A stretch of 64,000 nucleotides of DNA, from positions 124,001-188,000 of the forward strand of contig LJSU01000016.1 in NCBI GenBank assembly GCA_001314705.1, read 5' to 3'. The notes under the pieces were generated by a model, which saw nothing but the letters and a program-made list of their open reading frames with translations, did no database searches and was not told the DNA's origin. Numbering within the stretch: the stretch's first letter is position 1; every line of letters starts with the position of its first letter. Positions 55,923 to 63,529 of this stretch are shown here, piece after piece. The stretch is from Rhodobacteraceae bacterium HLUCCO07 (GTDB lineage: Bacteria; Pseudomonadota; Alphaproteobacteria; Rhodobacterales; Rhodobacteraceae). The translations under genes were made by a program, and so were the position numbers.

Positions 55923-56552
55923 ATGAACTTTGATGTAGAGAGCCTTCAGAAACAAATTCCATATTACCTGACGGCCGAAGACCGTCAGGTGCTTGTCAAC
56001 GATTTGAAAGCGATCACACGGGGTGGGACGGCTGATTTCTTCCTCAGCCCGTATCGGGACATGTTCAAGAAAGTCATGCTGCAAGGTGATGGCTGGCGAG
56101 GGTTTCAACTCTTTCTGTTTAACACAGGCGACAGGCGCTCTGTGCAGGGTATGGTCGTATCGAATTCCTGCGACATTGATCCGGATAACCAGCGTGACCT
56201 TCCGGCGCGTGTGATTTTCGCTCCCTTGGTTAAGCTCGCAGCCTTTGAAGCGGTTCTACGGAAAAGCGGCATCGAACCACAACAGGTGGACGAAAAACTC
56301 GCTGCGATTCGGGCGCAGAAAACGACCAACATGTTTTTTCTGCCGTCAGGCGGGCCATTAGCTGAAGATCATGTGGTGCGTCTTGATGACGTGCACTCCA
56401 TGCCAGTTGTTGCCCACTTTGCAGCTGAGGATCGTGAAAAATTGTTCACGCTCAGCAATACTGGATTCTACATGCTTATATTAAAGCTCACTGTTCACTT
56501 TTGCCGATTGCAGGAGCGGGTAAACCGAAAGAATACTGCCATAACTACCTGA
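55923..56552 (+). CDS. Unrecognised protein with NSCDID motif, cassette gene 3
   Basis: A 209-aa protein I cannot assign to a named family. It has a helical N-terminus, then the striking SVQGMVVSNSCDIDPDNQ with Cys83, the segment ARVIFAPLVKLAAFEAVL, a TTNMFFLPSGGPL stretch and a C-terminal helix MLILKLTVHFCRLQERVNR. The SNSCDID cysteine looks like a conserved active-site or metal-binding feature. The frame opens 15 codons earlier inside gene 2. It is the last gene before the tRNA-like scar. Confidence 0.68.
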   Translation: MNFDVESLQKQIPYYLTAEDRQVLVNDLKAITRGGTADFFLSPYRDMFKKVMLQGDGWRGFQLFLFNTGDRRSVQGMVVSNSCDIDPDNQRDLPARVIFAPLVKLAAFEAVLRKSGIEPQQVDEKLAAIRAQKTTNMFFLPSGGPLAEDHVVRLDDVHSMPVVAHFAAEDREKLFTLSNTGFYMLILKLTVHFCRLQERVNRKNTAITT

Positions 56553-56900
56553 AGCTGAGTACTTGGCTGCTTTGCATAAAATAAATTGGTGTGATAATGT
56601 CTGAAGCTTGGCTTGAACCGTCAAATCGCTCTCGACGAAACAGTCGCTTAACCAACTGAGCTATTTGGGCTGTGAGGTTTTTTACGATTCCGGGCACCAT
56701 AAAGCGCGGTGAACGCGGTAGACAAGGGTTGGTTGTTTCGGTGACTTTGAGGCGATGCGATGCGCTTGAATCATGTATTTTCCAAAACGCCTTAAGAAAT
56801 TCTGAACCCCCCGAACCGCGGCGTGAGGAACGCTTTACCCCGCGGCGATAGACCGGTCGCTGTCTTATCAGCACAGCTTCACGGAATTCGGGAAAGTCAG
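56553..56900. other. Gene-poor junction between the cassette and the spike module
   Basis: 348 bases without a convincing gene. It contains the degenerate tRNA-like sequence (56610-56699). From about 56.8 kb the sequence returns to GC-rich composition. I see no intact tRNA, transposase or integrase here. Confidence 0.55.
56610..56699 (-). other. Degenerate tRNA-like remnant
   Basis: On the minus strand from 56670 the sequence begins GCCCAAATAGCTCAGTTGG, which looks like a tRNA acceptor arm and D-arm, and further on has GGTTCAAGCC, which looks like a T-loop. The T-stem and 3' acceptor strand do not pair properly, so it is not an intact tRNA. On the plus strand, CGATTCCGGGCACCA ends at 56699 and resembles a tRNA 3' end. 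The GCCC and GGGC ends could belong to one tRNA type, but now in opposite orientations, as expected of a recombination scar. Confidence 0.4.
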
Positions 56901-58019
56901 ATGCCGCACTCTTCGCCACGGGTTGAACTGCCCTATCTTCAGCCGTCCCAGGCCCAGAAAGACGTCACCCATAACGAGGCGCTTCAGCGTCTGGACGCGG
57001 TGACGCAGCTTTGCCTGTTGGGCTTTGCCGATACGGAACCGCCGGAATTGCCGGCGCCCGGCGACATTCACGGGCTGGGCAGTGGCCCGACGGGTGTTTG
57101 GGCCGGGCACGGGCATGAACTGGCCTATTGGAGTGGCGATCAGTGGCTGTTTCTCACCCCGAAAGAAGGTTGGCGGGCCTGGGGTGTGCCAGAGCAGGAA
57201 CTGCGGGTCTGGCGCGATGGGCAATGGCAAGCCGTCATTGACCGGCTGGACGACATGGAGCGCCTCGGCGTCAACACGAGCGCGGATGCAACGAACAGGC
57301 TGGCGGTGGCGTCTGATGCGACACTTTTGAGTCACGCGGGTTCGGGGCATCAACTGAAACTCAACAAGGCCGCGACGGGCGACACCGCCTCGCTCCTGTT
57401 CCAGTCAAACTGGGCGGGTCATGCCGAGATGGGTCTGGCGGGCACGAATGACTGGTCGATCAAGCTGTCACCTGATGGCGCGTCCTGGATCGAGGCGCTC
57501 CGTCTTGACAACACGACCGGTCTTGCCTCGGGCGAGGCCATCCAGAAATCGGCCACAGACACCACGGAGGGGCGGCTGGCGCGAGCGGATTTTGCCTATA
57601 GTCCCGGCAACCTCCTTGGCACCGTTTCCCAATCCAGCGGCGACCCCACCGGCGCGGTGATCGAACGCGGCAGCAATTCCAATGGCGAGTATGTGCGCTT
57701 TGCCGACGGGACGCAGATTTGCTGGTATGACCTGAATGTGGGCAAGATTGATGATGGAGGGGGCACCGGCACACGCGACGACCCATACTACTCCGCCAAT
57801 GTGTCATGGACCTATCCGGCGGCCTTTGTCGACGATGTTCAAGGGGTATCAATGCATGTCGAAGGCGCGACGCATGCCCTGTCTGACCGATCAATGCTCG
57901 CAACATACTTTTCACGTCAAGACTCGAGACTGAATTCCGTTCGTGTCTATTCCATGAATGGCAATGCGTCAGACGAGGACGTGATTGTTCCGCTGACAGT
58001 CATTGGCCGCTGGTTCTGA
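56901..58019 (+). CDS. DUF2793 domain protein (phage/GTA spike-type)
   Basis: A 372-aa protein with an N-terminal DUF2793 domain (VELPYLQPSQAQKDVTHNEA, then WAGHGHELAYWSGDQWLFL). Its C-terminal half, from about residue 250, has phage-fibre-like segments such as GEYVRFADGTQICWYDL and ends VIGRWF. DUF2793 occurs in Rhodobacterales prophages and, as I recall, in a head-spike protein of the Rhodobacter gene transfer agent. The ATG at 56901 fits the family. It is followed by two small genes of similar association. Confidence 0.82.
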   Translation: MPHSSPRVELPYLQPSQAQKDVTHNEALQRLDAVTQLCLLGFADTEPPELPAPGDIHGLGSGPTGVWAGHGHELAYWSGDQWLFLTPKEGWRAWGVPEQELRVWRDGQWQAVIDRLDDMERLGVNTSADATNRLAVASDATLLSHAGSGHQLKLNKAATGDTASLLFQSNWAGHAEMGLAGTNDWSIKLSPDGASWIEALRLDNTTGLASGEAIQKSATDTTEGRLARADFAYSPGNLLGTVSQSSGDPTGAVIERGSNSNGEYVRFADGTQICWYDLNVGKIDDGGGTGTRDDPYYSANVSWTYPAAFVDDVQGVSMHVEGATHALSDRSMLATYFSRQDSRLNSVRVYSMNGNASDEDVIVPLTVIGRWF

Positions 58020-58030
58020 AGGAGAATCCC

Positions 58031-58345
58031 ATGAATATCTCGTTTTCCCCCATGCGCCGCGACGACAGTCTTACGCTTTCCAGGAGGGGTGATATCCTGA
58101 CGATCAATGGCGAGGCGTTTGACTTCTCGGGCATTCCCGAGGGTGCAACGCTGCCGCGGGAGGCCGTCGATTGCGACTGGCTGGCCTCGGACGTGGTGCG
58201 GATCGACGGTGATCTGCACCTGGCCCTGATCCTGCCGCACGGAGCCAACGCGCCACGGGAAACGCTGTTTCCCGACCCTGTTACCATCACCGAGGATGGG
58301 CCGGTCGATTTGCCCGCCAATAGCATCGAGGAGAATGCGGCATGA
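58031..58345 (+). CDS. Small phage-associated protein
   Basis: A 104-aa protein located between the DUF2793 and DUF4376 genes. It starts MNISFSPMRRDDSLTLSR and has DCDWLASDVVRIDGDLHLAL. I know similar proteins only as neighbours of DUF4376 genes in Rhodobacterales phages; no function is assigned. GAAGGAGAATCCC precedes the ATG at 58031. Its stop overlaps the next ATG as ATGA. Confidence 0.7.
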   Translation: MNISFSPMRRDDSLTLSRRGDILTINGEAFDFSGIPEGATLPREAVDCDWLASDVVRIDGDLHLALILPHGANAPRETLFPDPVTITEDGPVDLPANSIEENAA

Positions 58346-58767
58346 GCAATATCGACCTGAGCCAGTTGATCACGCCCGAGACCAAGGTGGCCCGGCGTCG
58401 GGCAGAGAAATTCGCCGAACTGGCGGATTTGCGGTGGAAGCGGGAAATCGGGGGACTCGACCTTGAGGAGGGGTTGCGGGTGAACACCTCGCGCGAAAGC
58501 CAGGCCCAGATTGCCGCATCCGTTCAGTCGATACAGTCGGGGCTGCTCAAGGGACCGGTTGACTGGAAACTCGAAACCGGCTGGTCGAAATTGACGACCG
58601 ATCAGATTCTCCTGATGGGGCGTGCGGTGATGCATCACGTCCAGCGGTGTTTTGCCGCCGAACGACAGCTCGCGGCGCGAATGGAAGAATGCGCCGGAGA
58701 TCTGTCGGATCTCGATCTTCCGACCGCATTTGATGAAGCCTATGAGGTGCTGAAGCCGGCCGATTGA
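58342..58767 (+). CDS. DUF4376 domain protein (tail-fibre assembly type)
   Basis: A 141-aa protein with DUF4376-type features: RRAEKFAELADLRWKREIGG, GLRVNTSRESQAQIAASV, GPVDWKLETGWSKLTTDQIL, and the C-terminal HHVQRCFAAERQL. DUF4376 proteins are found near phage tail-fibre genes. It is coupled to the preceding small gene. No capsid, terminase or portal gene lies within the window, so the module is small and not a full prophage. Confidence 0.78.
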   Translation: MSNIDLSQLITPETKVARRRAEKFAELADLRWKREIGGLDLEEGLRVNTSRESQAQIAASVQSIQSGLLKGPVDWKLETGWSKLTTDQILLMGRAVMHHVQRCFAAERQLAARMEECAGDLSDLDLPTAFDEAYEVLKPAD

Positions 58768-58905
58768 TCGCGCAGCCGGTCCAAAAGTGGCCGCTTGGCG
58801 TTCACCATCGCCACAGCGCAATTGTGAGCGTGTAATCCGTGCGTTAGAAGGGGGAAACAGGGGCGGCGTCGTCTGCTGCCCGGTCCTTGTCAAAGAGTTG
58901 CTTTC

Positions 58906-60081
58906 ATGTCCAAAATCAGGATTACCGTCGCTGGCATGGGGTATGTCGGCCTGTCAAATGCCGTCCTGCTGGCCCGTTCCAATCGCGTTTGCGCCTATGA
59001 CATCGATGCACGGCGTGTGGAGATGTTGTCGGCGCGGCAGAGCCCGGTCGAGGACCCGGAGATCGAGGATTACCTTGCAGGAGATGCGCTGGACCTGAGG
59101 GCAACCACGGATGCGGAAACGGCATTCGCCGACGCCGATTTCGTGATCGTCGCGACACCCACGAATTATGATCCCGAGACCAATTTCTTTGACACGACGA
59201 GTGTCGAGGACGTGATACGCACCGCCGCGCGGATCAATCCGACGGCGACGATCGTGATCAAATCCACGGTTCCGGTGGGATACACGGCCAGCTTGTCGGA
59301 AAAGCTGGGCACCGGGCAGGTGATTTTCAGCCCCGAGTTCCTGCGCGAAGGGCGTGCGCTTCATGACAATCTCTATCCCAGCCGGATCGTGGTTGGCGAG
59401 CACTCGGATCGGGGGCGCCGCTTTGCCGAACTTCTCAGGCAGGGCGCGCTGCGCGAAGACGTGCCGGTCTTGCTGACCGATCCGTCAGAGGCCGAGGCGA
59501 TCAAGCTTTTTGCCAATACCTATCTTGCCATGCGGGTGGCCTTCTTCAACGAGCTCGACAGCTATGCGCTCAGCCTCGGGCTGAATTCGCGCCAGATCAT
59601 TGAAGGGGTTGGATTCGATCCTCGGATCGGAAGCCATTACAATAATCCTTCCTTCGGGTACGGGGGTTATTGCCTGCCCAAGGATTCCAAGCAGTTGCTG
59701 GCCAATTATTCCAGCGTGCCGCAGAACCTGATCCGGGCCATCGTGGATGCGAACAGCACGCGCAAGGACTTCATCGCCGAGCGGATCGTGAAAATGAATC
59801 CGTCCTGCGTCGGCATTTACCGGCTGGTCATGAAGCAGGGGTCGGACAATTTCCGGCAAAGCTCGGTTCAGGGGATCATGAAGCGGATCAAGGCCAAGGG
59901 CATCCCGGTCATCGTCTATGAGCCGGCGATGGAGGATGCCACGTTTTTCGGATCGGAAGTGACACGCGATCTTGCTTCCTTCAAGGCACGTGCCGACGTG
60001 ATCCTGGCCAACCGCAATACGGCGGACCTTTCGGATGTCGACGAGAAGGTATTCACCCGCGACCTGTTCGGACTGGGATGA
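58906..60081 (+). CDS. ugd: UDP-glucose 6-dehydrogenase / nucleotide-sugar dehydrogenase
   Basis: A 391-aa NAD-dependent enzyme that oxidises UDP-glucose (or a related UDP-sugar) to the uronate for capsule or exopolysaccharide. It has [58 protein letters not shown], and the catalytic Cys in [20 protein letters not shown]. The length of 391 aa is normal for the short form. The gene is separated from the phage-like module by 138 bases with no clear promoter. Confidence 0.92.
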   Translation: MSKIRITVAGMGYVGLSNAVLLARSNRVCAYDIDARRVEMLSARQSPVEDPEIEDYLAGDALDLRATTDAETAFADADFVIVATPTNYDPETNFFDTTSVEDVIRTAARINPTATIVIKSTVPVGYTASLSEKLGTGQVIFSPEFLREGRALHDNLYPSRIVVGEHSDRGRRFAELLRQGALREDVPVLLTDPSEAEAIKLFANTYLAMRVAFFNELDSYALSLGLNSRQIIEGVGFDPRIGSHYNNPSFGYGGYCLPKDSKQLLANYSSVPQNLIRAIVDANSTRKDFIAERIVKMNPSCVGIYRLVMKQGSDNFRQSSVQGIMKRIKAKGIPVIVYEPAMEDATFFGSEVTRDLASFKARADVILANRNTADLSDVDEKVFTRDLFGLG

Positions 60082-60096
60082 ACGGGGCAATGCCGC

Positions 60097-61230
60097 CTAG
60101 CGCGGCAACGGGGTGCGGTGCTTGTTATAGGGCTTCCAGTCGGTGATCTCGGGGTAATACATCTCGCGCCAGCGCGCGACGCGCGGGTTCATCACCTGCC
60201 GCCATTTGCGTGGCCACAGCGCGAACAGCGTCATGATCGGATAACCATAGGGCAATTGCGGCGCCTGCGCCTCGGAGTAGTTCTGCAACAGCGGAAAGCG
60301 CCGGTCGGGTTTGTAATGGTGATCCGAATGGCGTTGCAGGTTGATCAAGAGCCAGTTGGTCGCCTTGTGCGCCGCGTTCCATGAATGATGCGGTTTCACG
60401 TGCTCATACTTGCCATCGCCCAGATGTTTGCGCGTCAGCCCGTAATGCTCGACATAGTTGGTCAACTCCAACTGCCAGACAGCGCTCAGCGCCTGCACGA
60501 GGAACAGGAACAGCCCCAGCCAGCCCCCCAGATAGAGCGCCAGCGCCAGCGCGAGACCCTGCAACCCCCAATAGCGCCAGAACGGGTTGCGCGCATCGGT
60601 CCAGGGCAGGTTCTTTTTCGCCAGCTTCTCCTTTTCCGCGCGAAACGCCGAGGTCAGCCCCTCGCGCAGCACGCGGGCAAAGTAGCGGTGGAAATTCTCG
60701 TTATAGCGCGCGGTCACCGTGTCGCGCGGCGTGCCGACATAGGGGTGATGCACCAAAAGGTGCTCGGTGCGGAAATGTGAATAAAGCACCATCGCCAAAA
60801 GGATATCGCCCAGCCAGCGTTCGAGCTTGTTGCGCTGATGCAAAAGCTCATGGGCATAGACGATGCCGACCGTTCCGCTGATCACCCCGAGCGAGGCGAA
60901 GAGCACCAGAAGCTCGACCCAGCCCAGGTGCCCCGAGGCGGTGACATACCACAGGATGCCGTAAAGCGTGACGAACTGGACCGGCACCCAGAGCATGACG
61001 CCCATCTTGTACCAGTAGAGCGCATCGTCATCGATCCCGGTGTCGGCATTCTCGGTGTTCAGCCCCAGAATCCCGTCGAGCCCTGAAAACACCCACCACG
61101 CCACGAGCGGCAGCAGGATCACGGTCCAGCCACCGTGAACCGCGCTGATCCACGCGATCGGGACCAGCAGATAGGTCATCCAGAACGGCAGGAACCGGTT
61201 CGGGCGGGCGATGGTTTCGGCGTCGATCAT
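60097..61230 (-). CDS. alkB: Alkane 1-monooxygenase (AlkB-type diiron hydroxylase)
   Basis: A 377-aa integral-membrane diiron enzyme of the alkane hydroxylase/fatty acid desaturase superfamily. Its histidine boxes are visible: AHELLHQRNKLERWLGD, FRTEHLLVHHPYVG, and LQRHSDHHYKPDRRFPLL, plus the NYVEHYGL segment that separates AlkB from desaturases. About six membrane helices are present. The substrate cannot be decided by eye. It overlaps mutY by four bases and is transcribed after it. Confidence 0.9.
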   Translation of the reverse strand: MIDAETIARPNRFLPFWMTYLLVPIAWISAVHGGWTVILLPLVAWWVFSGLDGILGLNTENADTGIDDDALYWYKMGVMLWVPVQFVTLYGILWYVTASGHLGWVELLVLFASLGVISGTVGIVYAHELLHQRNKLERWLGDILLAMVLYSHFRTEHLLVHHPYVGTPRDTVTARYNENFHRYFARVLREGLTSAFRAEKEKLAKKNLPWTDARNPFWRYWGLQGLALALALYLGGWLGLFLFLVQALSAVWQLELTNYVEHYGLTRKHLGDGKYEHVKPHHSWNAAHKATNWLLINLQRHSDHHYKPDRRFPLLQNYSEAQAPQLPYGYPIMTLFALWPRKWRQVMNPRVARWREMYYPEITDWKPYNKHRTPLPR

Positions 61231-62312
61231 GGCAAGTCCCTCGGCGCGTTGGCCACAGATTGCAGCTCAGTTTCGACCGCATCGCGGGCAAGGTCAAATA
61301 CCTTGCGCATCACCGTGGGCAGGTCCGAGGGGCGAAAATCGTGGCTTGGCATGAATTCGCCTCGCTCCGGCACGCAACCCATCGGCAACACGGCGGTCCG
61401 AATACCGAGATAAAGGTGGAAATGGGTGAATGTGTGGCGCGCCTCGGCCCCGATGTCGCGCCATTTTGCCGCAGCGGGCGGGGTCTCCTGTGCCACTGCG
61501 CCCCACTCTGCCCCGGGCCAGCCCAGCATCCCGCCCAACAGCCCCCGCTCCGGCCGTCGTTCCAGAAGCCATGCCCCATCGACCCGCCGACCCACATAGG
61601 CGACGCCGAACCGGGTCGGTTTCGCCTTTTTAGGCTCTTTTTTCGGAAGCTCCGACGCCATGCCATCGGCCCGGGCGCGGCAAGAGCCCGTCCATGGGCA
61701 TATTCCGCAGGCCGGGTTCTTCGGCGTGCAGATCGTGGCACCGAGGTCCATCACCGCCTGTGCGTAATCCCCGGGCCGCGCATCGGGCGTCAGGCGGGCG
61801 GCTTTCTCGCGGATCGCGGGCTTGGCGCGGGGCAGCGGCGTTTCGATCCCGAACATGCGCGCCATGACCCGCTCGACATTGCCGTCCACCACCACTTCGG
61901 GCGCATCGAAGGCGATTGCCGCGATCGCTGCCGCCGTGTAGGGGCCGATGCCGGGCAGTTTCTCCAATTCCACCCGCGTTCGCGGAAACCCGCCCATCCC
62001 GGTCACCACCCGCGCGCATTTCAAGAGGTTGCGGGCGCGGGCGTAATACCCCAGACCCGCCCATTCGCCCATCACATCCGCATCATACGCCGCGGCGAGC
62101 GCGCCGACCGTGGGCCAGCGCGCGGTGAACCGATCGAAATAGCCGCGCACCGCCGCAACGGTGGTCTGCTGGAGCATCACTTCGGACAGCCAGACCCGAT
62201 AGGGATCGGGCCGTTCCGTCCGCCCCGGTGGCACCCGCCAGGGAAGGTCGCGCGCATGGGCGTCATACCATGCGAGGATTTCCCCGACCCTGCCTTCCGG
62301 CCCGTCACGCAA
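61227..62312 (-). CDS. mutY: Adenine DNA glycosylase MutY
   Basis: MutY removes adenine mispaired with 8-oxoguanine. The 361-aa protein has WLSEVMLQQTTVAAV with the catalytic Glu44, LPGIGPYTAAAIAAIAF (HhH), VVVDGNVERVMARM with catalytic Asp143, and the [4Fe-4S] cysteines 195, 202, 205 and 211 (C-x6-C-x2-C-x5-C). The C-terminal NUDIX-like domain ends at about residue 335. Start is a TTG at 62312, with GGGGGA eight bases upstream. It overlaps the downstream alkB by four bases (alkB start/mutY stop) and diverges from the dciA-like gene. Confidence 0.95.
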   Translation of the reverse strand: MRDGPEGRVGEILAWYDAHARDLPWRVPPGRTERPDPYRVWLSEVMLQQTTVAAVRGYFDRFTARWPTVGALAAAYDADVMGEWAGLGYYARARNLLKCARVVTGMGGFPRTRVELEKLPGIGPYTAAAIAAIAFDAPEVVVDGNVERVMARMFGIETPLPRAKPAIREKAARLTPDARPGDYAQAVMDLGATICTPKNPACGICPWTGSCRARADGMASELPKKEPKKAKPTRFGVAYVGRRVDGAWLLERRPERGLLGGMLGWPGAEWGAVAQETPPAAAKWRDIGAEARHTFTHFHLYLGIRTAVLPMGCVPERGEFMPSHDFRPSDLPTVMRKVFDLARDAVETELQSVANAPRDLP

Positions 62313-62393
62313 GTTTTATGTCCCCCAATTCGAATACCCCTGTTCGCCCTGCTCTCCTGCCACTAAATTGGCCCGGAACCAAGGGAGGCAGCG

Positions 62394-62924
62394 ATCACAT
62401 CGCGCAAGGTATCATACAGCAAGGGCTTTACCCGCGCATCCGCGCTCTTGCAGCCTGATATCCGCCGGGCGGGCGAATCGCGGGGGTTTGCCGTGTCGCG
62501 CATCCTGACCCACTGGGCGGAAATCGCCGGTGAAGAGGTCGCCGCCATTTCGCGCCCGGTCGAGGTGTCCTATGGTCGTGGCGGCTTTGGCGCGACGCTT
62601 TCGCTCTTGACCACCGGGGCACAGGCCCCGCTTCTGGAGATGCAGAAAGAGCAGATCCGCGAACGGGTGAATGCCGCCTATGGCTATAACGCCATCGCCC
62701 GGGTGCGGGTGACACAGACCCACGCCACCGGCTTTTCCGAGGGCCAGGTCAGTTTCGAGCATCGCCCCAAACCCACCAGTCCCGCCACTGCCGACCCCGC
62801 GCTGACCCGCGCCGCCGCTGCCACGGCATGCGGCGTTACCGACCCCGGGTTGCGCCAGGCGCTTGAAGCGCTCGCGCAAAACGTTCTATCCAGATCCAAA
62901 CGCCAGAAAGGGCCCGACACATGA
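62394..62924 (+). CDS. dciA: DciA-like (DUF721) protein, probable ATC start
   Basis: A DUF721 protein. Members of this family (DciA) load or assist the replicative helicase in bacteria that lack DnaC/DnaI. The conserved segment RRAGESRGFAVSRILTHWAE is near the N-terminus, and a low-complexity C-terminal half follows. The only usual start, TTG at 62448, would cut the conserved helix KGFTRASALLQPDIR. An ATC at 62394 lies five bases behind AGGGAGG (62382-62388), and ATT at 62367 is the only other non-canonical option before the in-frame TAA at 62364. I therefore place the start at 62394. The stop overlaps the next ATG (ATGA). Confidence 0.8.
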   Translation: MTSRKVSYSKGFTRASALLQPDIRRAGESRGFAVSRILTHWAEIAGEEVAAISRPVEVSYGRGGFGATLSLLTTGAQAPLLEMQKEQIRERVNAAYGYNAIARVRVTQTHATGFSEGQVSFEHRPKPTSPATADPALTRAAAATACGVTDPGLRQALEALAQNVLSRSKRQKGPDT

Positions 62925-63529
62925 TCCGACTTCTCGCAGTGACGCTTGCCGCCATCCTCGCGTGGCAAACCCCGGCCATCGCGCAATCCGACGGTGAGGG
63001 CGCAGCCGTAACCGAAATGACCATGGGCCCCGAGGACGCGGAGGTGACGCTCATCGAATACGCCTCCTTCACCTGCCCGCATTGCGCGACCTTCCATGAG
63101 GACCAGTTCAAGAAGATCAAGGCCGACTATATCGACACCGACAAGATCCGTTTCATTTATCGCGATGTCTTTTTCGATCGGATCGGCCTCTGGGCGTCGT
63201 TGCTTGCCCGTTGCGAGGAGTCGCGATTCTTCGGCGTCACCGGCCTGCTTTATGAAAGGCAGGATGAATGGCTGAGCTCGAACGATCCGGCACAAGTCGC
63301 GGGCAACCTGCGCCGGATCGGCAAGGTCGCCGGACTTGATGAAGACCGGATCGAGGCCTGCCTTTCGGATTCCGACAAGGCCACCGCACTCGTCAGCTGG
63401 TTCGAGGAGAACCGCGAGGCCGACGATATCGATTCCACCCCAAGCCTCGTGATCAACGGCACGAAATATTCCAACATGGCCTATTCCGAGATCAAGGAAA
63501 TCCTCGACGAGGAGCTGGGCGAGGAATGA
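62921..63529 (+). CDS. DsbA-family thiol-disulfide oxidoreductase
   Basis: A 202-aa periplasmic protein with a signal peptide (MIRLLAVTLAAILAWQTPA, cleavage near AIA) and a thioredoxin-like active site YASFTCPHCATFHEDQF (Cys52 and Cys55). The inserted helical domain and the cis-proline loop STPSLVINGTKYS follow. It is closer to the DsbA/DsbG-like group than to ResA. It is linked by four-base overlaps to the dciA-like gene upstream and to the CoA-transferase downstream. Confidence 0.9.
   Translation: MIRLLAVTLAAILAWQTPAIAQSDGEGAAVTEMTMGPEDAEVTLIEYASFTCPHCATFHEDQFKKIKADYIDTDKIRFIYRDVFFDRIGLWASLLARCEESRFFGVTGLLYERQDEWLSSNDPAQVAGNLRRIGKVAGLDEDRIEACLSDSDKATALVSWFEENREADDIDSTPSLVINGTKYSNMAYSEIKEILDEELGEE

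Noticed and set aside
56595-56700. Functional tRNA gene
   Set aside because: The T-stem, anticodon stem and 3' acceptor strand do not pair and the orientation of the two ends conflicts. It was kept only as a degenerate tRNA-like remnant.
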